From positions 2,728,001-2,792,000 of the forward strand of contig NZ_CP065037.1 of assembly GCF_019924635.1 (NCBI RefSeq): a stretch of DNA of 64,000 bases, in the 5' to 3' direction. Origin of the DNA: Leifsonia sp. ZF2019 (GTDB lineage Bacteria; Actinomycetota; Actinomycetes; Actinomycetales; Microbacteriaceae). Shown here piece after piece: positions 18,139 to 26,557 of this stretch (position 1 is the first letter of the stretch; the number at the start of each line of letters is the position of its first letter). The translations under genes were made by a program, and so were the position numbers. The notes under the pieces were generated by a model. The model was given only the letters and a program-made list of their open reading frames with translations. It was not told the origin of the DNA and made no database searches.

Positions 18139-19317
18139 TCAACTCCCGTGTAGCTGGGCCAGCCCTGTCGCGGCGGTCTCAGAAAGAAAATCGGACTCGA
18201 TGGGAGTCCACGAGTGTCGTTCAAACGGCTCTGGTGCGCGCGTCGCCCTCTGTAGGTAGTACCAATAGTCAGGACCCCGACGATCCCACTTCGAAACGCC
18301 CCAAGTGGCGAGCGATGGATCGATAACCGAGATTCGCTTGGCTCGGTCTCCGTTAAGCCATCGTGTGAGGGCCGCGTTGATGTGGTCGTCGCGGAATGAG
18401 TAGCCGACGACTGTTAACCATTCCGTTTGAGAAAGCAGCCGATCGAACTCGACGAGCATAGCGAGGAATGGTCCGTCTGAACGCAGCTTTGACCCTTGGC
18501 CAAACACCATCGCAGGCACTCCGCCAACGAGCTGCCCCTGGCGATCCTCACCGAAGTTGGTTAGGCGATCTCCGGGCACCCGCTCGCCATCCTGGTCGCC
18601 CTGCCCCAAGACGTAGTCAAGCGATCCGTGCAGCTTCAGGAGCTTAACGTCCGCTTGGGGGGTTGCCCACTCCCACTCGTAGCCTCCACGCCACGTTTCA
18701 AGGCCGGTGTCCACGGTTAGACCAGCAGCATGACATGCCTTTTCAACAGCAAGGTCATAGTTGAGTGTGGCGATGCCAGTGAGCGAGTTGGACCTAATCA
18801 TCGGCTCGAAATATCCAACTCGGCTCTCATCAGCGCGCAGGATATGGATCAGGGCGTCGAGCATCGCTGACTCTAGTTGACCAAAGAGGTCTCCATTCGA
18901 CGTTTGCACTACAGCACGAACGCCTGCTTCGAACTCTTTCTCAACCTTGTGATCCCAAGTGTCGAGCATTGCCTTCTTGAAGTTGCGTGCCCATAAACCG
19001 GGGAATGAAACTCGACCGTTTGAGGCGTCCAGGTTCCGATTCCACGTCTCAACGAAGGCCGACAGGTCGATCGAGTCGCGGTCCTTCAGCGCTTTCACCG
19101 CAGCGAACACACGCTCGACATCTACTCCTTCAAACGCGCTCTTGCCACGTCCGGTGTCATGTTGCACCATCGCGCCGATAACGCCGTGCAGTAGAGGGCG
19201 AACATAGAAGTGGCCGGAGGAGCCGTCGATGTAGTCAGCGACAGCTCGCGTCAGGCCAAAGCTACCGGGAAGCCCCGCGTCGATTGATGCGCCTGCGCCA
19301 AGAAGGAAACTCTTCAC
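18139..19317 (-). CDS. SIR2-like domain protein, possible defence effector
   Basis: 392 residues. SIR2-type NAD-binding motifs are intact: GAGAS (residues 7-11), TLNYD (184-188), KLHGS (228-232) and VVGYSFRDDHIN (303-314), the layout of the SIR2_2 family seen in phage-defence proteins, where the domain acts as a sirtuin-like NAD hydrolase. No TM helix or recognisable second domain is present, so the trigger or partner is unclear. Base composition is visibly lower in GC than all neighbours and codons such as TTA-side rare ones appear, a sign of transfer. It starts at GTG 19317 and lies between ychF and a displaced ychF tail. Defence role is inference. Confidence 0.75.
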   Translation of the reverse strand: MKSFLLGAGASIDAGLPGSFGLTRAVADYIDGSSGHFYVRPLLHGVIGAMVQHDTGRGKSAFEGVDVERVFAAVKALKDRDSIDLSAFVETWNRNLDASNGRVSFPGLWARNFKKAMLDTWDHKVEKEFEAGVRAVVQTSNGDLFGQLESAMLDALIHILRADESRVGYFEPMIRSNSLTGIATLNYDLAVEKACHAAGLTVDTGLETWRGGYEWEWATPQADVKLLKLHGSLDYVLGQGDQDGERVPGDRLTNFGEDRQGQLVGGVPAMVFGQGSKLRSDGPFLAMLVEFDRLLSQTEWLTVVGYSFRDDHINAALTRWLNGDRAKRISVIDPSLATWGVSKWDRRGPDYWYYLQRATRAPEPFERHSWTPIESDFLSETAATGLAQLHGS

Positions 19318-19429
19318 GCCTAGTGTCTAGCACGACTAACCACCCACCCCACTTGTGTTGTAGCGGCGCCGCCCTTTCATCTCAACCCCGACGACCACAG
19401 AAGCCAATTCAGGACGACTAGAACCCAAT

Positions 19430-20503
19430 TCAGTTTGAGAACCGGAACTCCACCACATCCCCGTCCTGCATCACATAATCCTTCCCCTCCATGCGCGCCT
19501 TTCCACGCGATCGCGCCTCGGCGACGCTCCCGGATTCGACCAGGTCGTCGAAGGAGATGACTTCGGCTTTGATGAAGCCCTTTTCGAAGTCGGTGTGGAT
19601 GACGCCGGCGGCCTGGGGGGCCTTGGCGCCCTTGGGGATGGTCCAGGCGCGGGTTTCTTTGGGGCCGGCGGTGAGGTAGGTCTGCAGGCCGAGGGTGTCG
19701 AAGCCGATGCGGGCGAGCTGGTCGAGGCCGCTCTCGGTCTGGCCGGTGGAGGCGAGGAGCTCGGCGGCGTCTGCGGCGTCGAGGTCGATGAGCTCGGACT
19801 CGAGCTTGGCGTCGAGGAACACGGCCTGCGCGGGGGCCACGAGGGCGGCGAGCTCGGCGCGGCGGGCGTCGTCGGTGAGGATGTCCTCGTCGACGTTGAA
19901 CACGTAGATGAAGGGCTTGGCCGTCAGCAGCCCGAGCTCGCGGATCGGCTCGAGGTCGATCGTGGAGGTCGAGAGGGGCTTGCCGGAGTTGAGCCACGCG
20001 GTGGCCTCCCGGGCGGTCTCGAGAACGACGGGCTCGAGCTTGCGGCCCTTGACCTCCTTCTCGTACCGGGCCTCCGCCTTCTCGAGGGTCTGGAGGTCGG
20101 CGAGGATGAGCTCGGTGTTGATGGTCTCCATGTCGCCGGCGGCGTCGACCTTTCCGGCGACGTGCACGACGTCGGGGTCGCTGAAGCCGCGGACGACCTG
20201 CGCGATGGCGTCGGCCTCGCGGATGTTGGCGAGGAACTTGTTGCCCAGGCCCTCCCCCTCGCTGGCGCCCTTGACGATGCCAGCGATGTCGAGGAACGAC
20301 ACCGGTGCCGGGAGGATGCGCTCGCTGCCGAACAGCTCGGCGAGCTTGTCGAGCCGCGGATCGGGGAGGTTCACCACGCCGACGTTCGGCTCGATGGTCG
20401 CGAACGGGTAGTTCGCGGCGAGCGCGTCGTTCTTGGTCAGCGCGTTGAACAGGGTGGACTTGCCCACGTTGGGGAGTCCGACGATACCGATAGTGAGAGC
20501 CAC
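19430..20503 (-). CDS. ychF: Redox-regulated ATPase / GTPase YchF
   Basis: Obg-like translation-associated NTPase, 357 residues. G1 motif GLPNVGKSTLFNAL, switch region NYPFATIEPNVG, G3 LDIAGIVKGASEGEGLGNKF, coiled-coil insert (ADLQTLEKAEARYEKEVKGR) and C-terminal TGS domain (AWTIPKGAKAPQAAGVIH). ATPase specificity comes from the changed G4 motif. The start is GTG 20503, which gives the family's standard N-terminus. The C-terminal tail ends RFSN rather than the usual FNV; the expected tail is found displaced at about 18.1 kb beyond the SIR2 gene. Confidence 0.95.
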   Translation of the reverse strand: MALTIGIVGLPNVGKSTLFNALTKNDALAANYPFATIEPNVGVVNLPDPRLDKLAELFGSERILPAPVSFLDIAGIVKGASEGEGLGNKFLANIREADAIAQVVRGFSDPDVVHVAGKVDAAGDMETINTELILADLQTLEKAEARYEKEVKGRKLEPVVLETAREATAWLNSGKPLSTSTIDLEPIRELGLLTAKPFIYVFNVDEDILTDDARRAELAALVAPAQAVFLDAKLESELIDLDAADAAELLASTGQTESGLDQLARIGFDTLGLQTYLTAGPKETRAWTIPKGAKAPQAAGVIHTDFEKGFIKAEVISFDDLVESGSVAEARSRGKARMEGKDYVMQDGDVVEFRFSN

Positions 20504-20535
20504 GGTCGTCCATTCTACGGTGCGACCGCGTGCCC

Positions 20536-21282
20536 TCAGCCCGCGAGGTCCGCCCGGTAGCAGTGCGTCACGTACGGCAGCGCGATCGTCTCCGCGCCGG
20601 CGAGCTCGGGATGCTCGGCGTGCAGCCTCCGCACGGACGCGATGACCGCCGCCTGCGCCTCGGGGTCCTTGGTGATGAAGTAGCTGCGCGACCGCACCAG
20701 GTCGAGCAGGCCGTCGAGGTCGAGCTGCTGCGTCCACGGCACGTCGTGGCGCTCCAGCGGACCGAAGGGGGCGCCGACCACAGGCTGCTCCTCCCCTCCC
20801 GTGTACGCGTCGCCCGCGCCGATCAGCTCGCTCAGGAGGCGCACCCATTCGACGCGCTCGTCGCGGTAGTTCCAGACGAGGCCGAGGCGACCGCCCGGTG
20901 TCAGCACCCGGGCGACCTCCGGAACGGCCCGCGCGGCATCGACCCAGTGCCACGCCTGCGCGACGGTCACCAGCCCCTGCGACGCGTCCGCCACGGGGAT
21001 GCGCTCCGCCGTGCCGAGCAGCGCCTCGACCCCGGGCAGCCTGCTCCCGAGCACCCGCAGCATCTCCGGAGACGGATCCACCGCCGTGACGTCGAACCCC
21101 CTGTCCACGAGCGCTGCGGTCAGCTTGCCGGTGCCCGCGCCGAGGTCGAGCGCCGCCCCTTCCCGACCGTCGGTGAGCCAGGCCACCGCTTCGGCGGGAT
21201 AGCTCGGCCGCGACGCGTCGTAGACGTCGGCGGCGCGGTCGAAGGAAGCGGCGTGCAGGTCGCGGTCGTGACGGGAGCGCAT
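20536..21282 (-). CDS. Class I SAM-dependent methyltransferase
   Basis: 248 residues, Methyltransf_11/25 type. SAM-binding motif I is ALDLGAGTGKLTAALVDRGF, motif II VTAVDPSPEMLRVL, and post-motif VTVAQAWHWVDAARAVPEVARVLTPGGRLGLVWN is typical of the UbiE/BioC-like small-molecule group. N-terminal FDRAADVYDASRPSYP supports ATG 21282. Substrate unknown. It sits directly upstream of ychF but 33 bases separate them, so cotranscription is possible. Confidence 0.85.
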   Translation of the reverse strand: MRSRHDRDLHAASFDRAADVYDASRPSYPAEAVAWLTDGREGAALDLGAGTGKLTAALVDRGFDVTAVDPSPEMLRVLGSRLPGVEALLGTAERIPVADASQGLVTVAQAWHWVDAARAVPEVARVLTPGGRLGLVWNYRDERVEWVRLLSELIGAGDAYTGGEEQPVVGAPFGPLERHDVPWTQQLDLDGLLDLVRSRSYFITKDPEAQAAVIASVRRLHAEHPELAGAETIALPYVTHCYRADLAG

Positions 21283-21379
21283 GCGCCGATCGTACGCGCG
21301 CGGTGCCGCGCGGTCCGGATGCTGCGGCGCGCCCGACGTGTGACCGGGCCGTGTCGGCGGCGCGTGCGAGCATGACTGC

Positions 21380-21961
21380 GTGACCCTGGACTTCACCGCC
21401 ATCGACTTCGAGACCGCGAACTCGTCCGCGGCGTCCGCCTGCTCCGTCGGGCTGGTGAAAGTGAGGGACGGCCGGGTCGTCGACCGCGCGGGCTGGTTCA
21501 TCCAGCCGCCGTTCGGGCACGACCACTTCCAGGAGTGGAACATCCGCATCCACGGCATCCGGCCCGCCGACGTTGTCGGCGCCGCGGGTTGGGAGGAGCA
21601 GCTCGCCGACCTGGTCGAGTTCGCGGAGGACGACCACCTCGTCGCGCACAACGCCGGCTTCGACATGGGCGTGATCCGGGCGGCATGCGCCGCGACCGCG
21701 ATCGCCTGCCCGGAGTACCGCTATTTGTGCAGCCTCCAGGTCGCACGCCGCACGTACACGCTCGACTCGTACCGCCTGCCCGTCGCGGCGATGGCCGCCG
21801 GCTTCGAGGACTTCGCCCACCACGACGCCCTCGCGGACGCCGAGGCGTGCGCCGCGATCGTCGTCCACGCGGCGAAACGCCACGGCGCGGGCACCATCGA
21901 CGACCTCGCGGCGCTCACCGGCGCCCGCGTCGGCCGCATCGGGATGGCCGCCGCCGCCTGA
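21380..21961 (+). CDS. DEDDh 3'-5' exonuclease (DnaQ/epsilon-like)
   Basis: 193-residue exonuclease domain. ExoI motif TAIDFETANSSAASACSVGLVKV, ExoII HNAGFDMGVIRAA, and ExoIII DYxHDAL-type motif HHDALADAEACA are intact. It lacks polymerase-binding extras and resembles the stand-alone DnaQ-like nucleases of actinobacteria rather than DnaE-bound epsilon. Start is GTG 21380. Confidence 0.88.
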   Translation: MTLDFTAIDFETANSSAASACSVGLVKVRDGRVVDRAGWFIQPPFGHDHFQEWNIRIHGIRPADVVGAAGWEEQLADLVEFAEDDHLVAHNAGFDMGVIRAACAATAIACPEYRYLCSLQVARRTYTLDSYRLPVAAMAAGFEDFAHHDALADAEACAAIVVHAAKRHGAGTIDDLAALTGARVGRIGMAAAA

Positions 21962-21983
21962 TCCCTCGGCTCGCCTGGCCGTC

Positions 21984-22070
21984 GGCAACGGAGGAGTTCC
22001 CGACCGCTCCGCGCCGCATCTCCTCCGTCGCCCGCCGTCCGTCGGCGTGGCGCACCCGATCCCCTCCGTT
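21984..22070. repeat. Palindromic repeat, family B copy 2
   Basis: Contains the shared 16-mer GGCAACGGAGGAGTTC (21984-21999), an inverse CTCCTCCGTCGCC (22020-22032) and a second inverse CCCCTCCGTT (22061-22070). Lies between the exonuclease and rmuC and could fold as alternative hairpins. Confidence 0.75.
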
Positions 22071-22144
22071 CCCGCCGCCCACCACGGCGCCGGACCGCGG
22101 CGCGGGACCACCGCAGTGTCGGACCCCCCTGGCACACTGACGGC

Positions 22145-23551
22145 ATGGACTTCCTCGCGCTGCTCATCGGTCTCCTCCTCGGGCTCGTCGTCGGCGCCGC
22201 CGGCGCGGGGTTCGCGGTGGCGAAGCTGCTGCGCGACCGCGCGGCGAGCGCCGCACCGACGGCGCCCGTCGTCGACCCGGCGGTCGTCGAGGCGCGTCAC
22301 GCGGCGGCCCTTGCCGAGCTGCGCGCGGCCGAGCAGGCGGTGCAGGCGGAGATCCGCGCCGACCTCGCGGCGGCGCAGTCCCGGGTGGACGCCCTCGCCG
22401 AGCAGCTGCGCGGCGCCCAGGAGCTGCAGCGCGAGACGGTGGAGCGCCACCGCGCCGAGCTGCAGGCCCAGACGGAGCGCGAGCGGGCGGAGAGCAAGGT
22501 GCTCCAGGCGCTCGCGCCGGTCGCCGAGAGCCTCACGGACATGCAGCGCAAGGTGGTCCAGCTGGAGTCGCAGCGCAGCGAGCAGCACGGTCAGCTGACG
22601 CAGCAGCTGCGCACGGCCGCGGAGTCGGAGGAGCGGCTGCGCAGCACCGCGGAGGCGCTGGCGTCCGCCCTGCGCTCCAACAGCACCCGCGGCGTCTGGG
22701 GCGAGACTCAGCTGCGCAGCGTGGTGGAGGCGGCGGGCCTGCTCGAGCGGGTGGACTTCGACGTGCAGTCCAGCATCCACTCGGAGTCGGGCGCGGGCCG
22801 GCCGGACATGATCGTGCGCCTGCCCGGCGGCAAGAGCATCGCGCTCGACGCGAAGGTGCCCTTCAACGCCTACCTGGAGGCCAGCCAGATCCCCGCGACG
22901 GCGACCGGAGCCGAGGGCGCCCGCCGCGAGGCGCTGATGAAGCAGCACGTGAAGGCCGTCCGCGACCACATCACGACCCTCGGCACCAAGGCGTACTGGA
23001 CGGGCCTGGAGTCGTCTCCCGAGCTGGTGATCGCCTTCATCCCGAGCGAGTCGCTCGTCTCGTCGGCGCTCGAAGCGGATCCGTCGATCATGGAGTTCGC
23101 GTTCGGCAAGCGGGTGGCGCTGGCCTCCCCCGTCACCCTGTGGTCGGTGCTCAAGACCGTCGCGTTCAGCTGGCAGCAGGACGTCCTGACCCAGGAGGCC
23201 AAGCAGCTCTTCGATCTCAGCCGCACCCTGTACAGCCGCCTCGCCACCACGGCCACTCACATCGAGAAGCTCGGCCGCTCGATCGAGCGCACCGTGAAGG
23301 ACTACAACGGTTTCGTCGGCTCGTTCGAGCGGCAGGTGTTCCCCGCCGCGCGCAAGCTCGGGGCCCTCGACGAGTCCAAGGTCATCGGCGTCAACGAAGG
23401 CATCGAGGAGGCTCCACGCGAACTCACCGCCTTCGAGCTGACGAACGAGCTGGAGCCGCGCGACATGCACGGCATCGACAAGCTCGCGATCGAGGAGCAG
23501 GAGCGCGCCCACGCGCACGACGCGGATGCCGAGGAGTCCGGCGCCGCCTGA
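22145..23551 (+). CDS. rmuC: DNA recombination protein RmuC
   Basis: 468 residues. An N-terminal TM helix (residues 3-27) is followed by a long coiled coil (about 55-180) and the RmuC nuclease-like domain: RGVWGETQLRSVVEAAGLLERVDF, MIVRLPGGKSIALDAKVPFNAY, WTGLESSPELVIAFIPSE. RmuC limits rearrangements between inverted repeats, and the C-terminus here is acidic and low-complexity, as in actinobacteria. Start ATG 22145. Confidence 0.93.
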   Translation: MDFLALLIGLLLGLVVGAAGAGFAVAKLLRDRAASAAPTAPVVDPAVVEARHAAALAELRAAEQAVQAEIRADLAAAQSRVDALAEQLRGAQELQRETVERHRAELQAQTERERAESKVLQALAPVAESLTDMQRKVVQLESQRSEQHGQLTQQLRTAAESEERLRSTAEALASALRSNSTRGVWGETQLRSVVEAAGLLERVDFDVQSSIHSESGAGRPDMIVRLPGGKSIALDAKVPFNAYLEASQIPATATGAEGARREALMKQHVKAVRDHITTLGTKAYWTGLESSPELVIAFIPSESLVSSALEADPSIMEFAFGKRVALASPVTLWSVLKTVAFSWQQDVLTQEAKQLFDLSRTLYSRLATTATHIEKLGRSIERTVKDYNGFVGSFERQVFPAARKLGALDESKVIGVNEGIEEAPRELTAFELTNELEPRDMHGIDKLAIEEQERAHAHDADAEESGAA

Positions 23552-23578
23552 CGCGCGCGAGCGCGCCGGCGCTCTGCC

Positions 23579-24580
23579 CTACAGCTGCTCCGGCTCCAGC
23601 CACTTCTCGGCGAGGTGGTCCGCGATCACGCGGCGGATCGTGCCCGACTTGGAGCGCAGCACGATCGACTCGGTGCGGATGATCGGCCCCTTGCGGCGCA
23701 CGCCCTCGACGAGCCCGCCATCGGTCACGCCGGTCGCCACGAAGAACGTGTTGTCGCCCTTCACCAGGTCGTCCGCGCCATAGATCCGGTCGACGTCGAG
23801 ACCCGCGGCGATGCCGCCGGCTCGCTCCGCATCGTCCTTCGGGGCGAGCTTGCCCTGCATGAAGCCGCCGAGCGCCTTGACGGCAGCGGCGGTGATGACG
23901 CCCTCAGGGCTTCCGCCGACTCCCACGCACATATCGATGCGCGACTCGTAGCGAGCCGCGTTGATCCCCCCGGCGACGTCACCGTCGAAGAGCAGGCGCG
24001 TCCCGGCCCCCGCGGCTCGGATCTCCTCGATCAGCTCCGCGTGACGCGGCCGGTCCAGCACCGCCACGCGGATCTCGCCGACCGGCTTGCCCTTGGCCTT
24101 CGCCAGCTCCCGGATGTTGTCCCCGATCGACTGAGACAGGTCCACGACGCCGGCGCCCTCCGGCCCGGTCACGATCTTCGACATGTAGAAGACGCTGGAC
24201 GCGTCGAGCATGCTGCCGCGATCCGACACGGCGATCACCGAGAGCGCATTCTGCCGGCCCGCGGCGGTGAGGGAGGTGCCGTCGATCGGGTCGACCGCGA
24301 TGTCGCAGGCCGGGCCGCGCCCGTTGCCGACGTGCTCGCCGTTGAACAGCATGGGCGCGTTGTCCTTCTCGCCCTCGCCGATGACGATCAGACCGTCGAA
24401 ATTGACCGTGCCGAGGAACTTGCGCATCGCGTCCACCGCGGCACCGTCTGCCAGATTCTTCTCCCCGCGCCCGATCCACGGCGTCGCCCGGATCGCCGCC
24501 GCCTCGGTCGCTCTCACCAGCTCCATCGCCAGGTTCCGATCGGGGTGCAAATACAGGGACGCGGTGTCGGTGCTGGTCAT
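23579..24580 (-). CDS. glpX: Class II fructose-1,6-bisphosphatase GlpX
   Basis: 333-residue gluconeogenic phosphatase, fructose-1,6-bisphosphate to fructose-6-phosphate. Li/Mg-binding phosphatase motifs: LIVIGEGEKDNAPML, DIAVDPIDGTSLTA, and the GVGGSPEGVITAAA loop, with GDNTFFVATGVTDG near the C-terminus. It is divergent from fbaA, which makes the same substrate in glycolysis/gluconeogenesis, and the 205-bp intergenic region should hold both promoters. Confidence 0.96.
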   Translation of the reverse strand: MTSTDTASLYLHPDRNLAMELVRATEAAAIRATPWIGRGEKNLADGAAVDAMRKFLGTVNFDGLIVIGEGEKDNAPMLFNGEHVGNGRGPACDIAVDPIDGTSLTAAGRQNALSVIAVSDRGSMLDASSVFYMSKIVTGPEGAGVVDLSQSIGDNIRELAKAKGKPVGEIRVAVLDRPRHAELIEEIRAAGAGTRLLFDGDVAGGINAARYESRIDMCVGVGGSPEGVITAAAVKALGGFMQGKLAPKDDAERAGGIAAGLDVDRIYGADDLVKGDNTFFVATGVTDGGLVEGVRRKGPIIRTESIVLRSKSGTIRRVIADHLAEKWLEPEQL

Positions 24581-24742
24581 GAGTGGGTCCTCCCGGACGG
24601 AATCGAACGACGGTGTCAAAGCCGCCCGCGGCGGCGCTGCCAGTGTATCCGCGCGGTGCGCCGACGCACCGGAATGCGCACGAACGTTCATCCGACGTGC
24701 GCGATCCGTCCACGCGGCGGGCCGAGTGCGAGGCCGCGTCGG

Positions 24743-24785
24743 TATGATGAGACCCGTTCGACACCCCGATTCCCAAGGAGCTGCA
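24743..24785 (+). promoter_or_regulatory. fbaA promoter -10 candidate and ribosome site
   Basis: TATGAT at 24743-24748 matches an actinobacterial -10 element, and the ribosome site AAGGAG (24775-24780) lies five bases before the fbaA ATG. I could not find a convincing -35 box. Confidence 0.45.
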
Positions 24786-25814
24786 ATGCCCATCGCCACG
24801 CCGGACCAGTACGCAGAGATGCTCGACAAAGCGAAGGCCGGCGGCTTCGCCTATCCCGCGTTCAACGTCTCGTCGTCGTCGACGATCAACGCGGTGCTCC
24901 AGGGCCTCACCGAGGCCGGCTCGGACGGCATCATCCAGGTCACCACAGGCGGCGCCGACTACTTCGCCGGCCAGTCCGTGAAGGCCCGCGCCACCGGTGC
25001 CCTCGCCTTCGCGAAATTCGCCACCGAGGTCGCAAAGAACTACCCGATCACGGTCGCGCTGCACACCGACCACTGCCCGAAGAACGCACTCGACGACTTC
25101 GTGCTGCCGCTCATCGCCGCCTCCGAGGAGGAGGTCCGCGCCGGCCGCAACCCGATCTTCCAGTCGCACATGTGGGACGGCTCCGCTGTGCCGCTCGACG
25201 AGAACCTCGAGATCGCCCAGGAGATGATCAAGCGCACCAAGGCCATCAACGCCATCCTCGAGGTCGAGATCGGCGTCGTCGGCGGCGAGGAGGACGGCGT
25301 GCGTCACGAGGGCTCCAACGAGGCCCTGTACACCACCCTCGCCGACGTCGAGAAGGCCGTCGAGGCCCTGGGGCTCGGTGAGAACGGCCGCTACATGGCC
25401 GCCCTCACTTTCGGCAACGTGCACGGCGTCTACAAGCCGGGCAACGTCAAGCTGCGCCCGGAGCTCCTCAAGGAGATCCAGGACGGCCTGGCCGCCAAGT
25501 ACGGCACCGGCCCGAAGCCGCTCGATCTCGTCTTCCACGGCGGCTCCGGCTCCACCGACGAGGAGATCGCGGAGGCGGTCCGCAACGGTGTCATCAAGAT
25601 GAACATCGACACGGACACGCAGTACGCGTACACCCGCGCGATCGCCGGCTACATGCTCTCGAACTACGACGGCGTGCTCAAGGTCGACGGCGAGGTCGGC
25701 AACAAGAAGCTGTACGACCCGCGCGCGTGGGGCAAGGTGGCGGAGACGGCGATGGCCGCCCGCGTCATCGAGGCCACGCAGCAGCTCGGCTCCGCCGGCC
25801 ACTCCGGCAAGTAG
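24786..25814 (+). CDS. fbaA: Class II fructose-bisphosphate aldolase
   Basis: 342-residue zinc aldolase of the FbaA (class IIA) type, cleaving fructose-1,6-bisphosphate in glycolysis. Zinc and substrate residues are visible in VALHTDHCPKNALDDF, LEVEIGVVGGEEDGV, FGNVHGVYKPGNVKL, LVFHGGSGSTDEEI and KMNIDTDTQYAYTR. Full family length. It ends in a strong hairpin terminator. Confidence 0.97.
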   Translation: MPIATPDQYAEMLDKAKAGGFAYPAFNVSSSSTINAVLQGLTEAGSDGIIQVTTGGADYFAGQSVKARATGALAFAKFATEVAKNYPITVALHTDHCPKNALDDFVLPLIAASEEEVRAGRNPIFQSHMWDGSAVPLDENLEIAQEMIKRTKAINAILEVEIGVVGGEEDGVRHEGSNEALYTTLADVEKAVEALGLGENGRYMAALTFGNVHGVYKPGNVKLRPELLKEIQDGLAAKYGTGPKPLDLVFHGGSGSTDEEIAEAVRNGVIKMNIDTDTQYAYTRAIAGYMLSNYDGVLKVDGEVGNKKLYDPRAWGKVAETAMAARVIEATQQLGSAGHSGK

Positions 25815-25820
25815 TCCCCG

Positions 25821-25858
25821 AAGCGGCGGCCGGCTCCGGCCGGCCGCCGCTTCCCCTT
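25821..25858 (+). terminator. Rho-independent terminator of fbaA
   Basis: Perfect 13-bp GC stem (25821-25833 with 25840-25852) with a 6-nt loop, followed by CCCCTTT. It begins six bases after the fbaA stop. Confidence 0.85.
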
Positions 25859-25877
25859 TCGCAAGGAGGCGGCCGCC

Positions 25878-26516
25878 GTGGCCGATCACGAACCGCAGCC
25901 GGACGAACGGCCGCGCCCCAAGTTCGGGGAGCTCGCGCCGCCCGGCTGGGTCTGGACGCCGCCGGAGGACGTCGACCGGCTCGACACCGCACGCCCCAAC
26001 CCGACCGCCCCGGACGAGGCCACGGCACCGCCCTCCCCCGCGCCGTATGGTTCGACGCCGGGGCCCGGCCATCCGTCCGCGGGTCCCCACGGCGCCACGC
26101 CGGGTACGACGACCCCGCCGCGCTGGAACACGACGTTCACCGTCCTGCTGATCGCCTTCGGCTTCTTCGGGATGGCGTACTCGGTCGTCGTCCTGCAGGG
26201 CTTCCCGGCGTCGATGGCGATCCTGCACAGCTCGCAGGGGCTCGGGGATTTCCACCCCGAGCCGCTGGTCGGCACGCTGGTGACGATCGGCACGCTGACC
26301 ATGACCGGCCTGTGGGCGGTCTCCACCGGCCTCGCCGTGTGGCAGTTGCTGCGACGGCGGATGTCGTTCTACATCCCTCTCGTGGCGGGAATCGTCGCGA
26401 TGGTCGCGCTCTTCGTGTTCCTCGCCGTCATCCTCACGACCGACCCGGTGCTGCTCGACTTCTACAGCGGCCTGATGCCGGCGTCGCCGGCGCCCTCGGC
26501 ACCGGCGACGCCCTGA
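25878..26516 (+). CDS. Membrane protein, DUF6264-like
   Basis: 212 residues: a Pro-rich cytoplasmic N-terminus (about 85 residues, with FGELAPPGWVW) then three or four TM helices (TFTVLLIAFGFFGMAYSVVV, VTIGTLTMTGLWAVSTGLAV, YIPLVAGIVAMVALFVFLAV). The layout matches DUF6264-type proteins of Microbacteriaceae (from memory). Start GTG 25878 with AAGGAGG upstream. Function unknown. Confidence 0.65.
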   Translation: MADHEPQPDERPRPKFGELAPPGWVWTPPEDVDRLDTARPNPTAPDEATAPPSPAPYGSTPGPGHPSAGPHGATPGTTTPPRWNTTFTVLLIAFGFFGMAYSVVVLQGFPASMAILHSSQGLGDFHPEPLVGTLVTIGTLTMTGLWAVSTGLAVWQLLRRRMSFYIPLVAGIVAMVALFVFLAVILTTDPVLLDFYSGLMPASPAPSAPATP

Positions 26517-26557
26517 GGCACGGACCGCATGACCTCCTGAACCGCTGAGGCTCCCGG

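Noticed and set aside
19430..23518. A 1362-codon minus-strand frame ending in YchF
   Set aside because: Only the last 357 codons are YchF. The rest is antisense to rmuC and the exonuclease and has compositionally biased sequence; YchF's usual start is at 20503.
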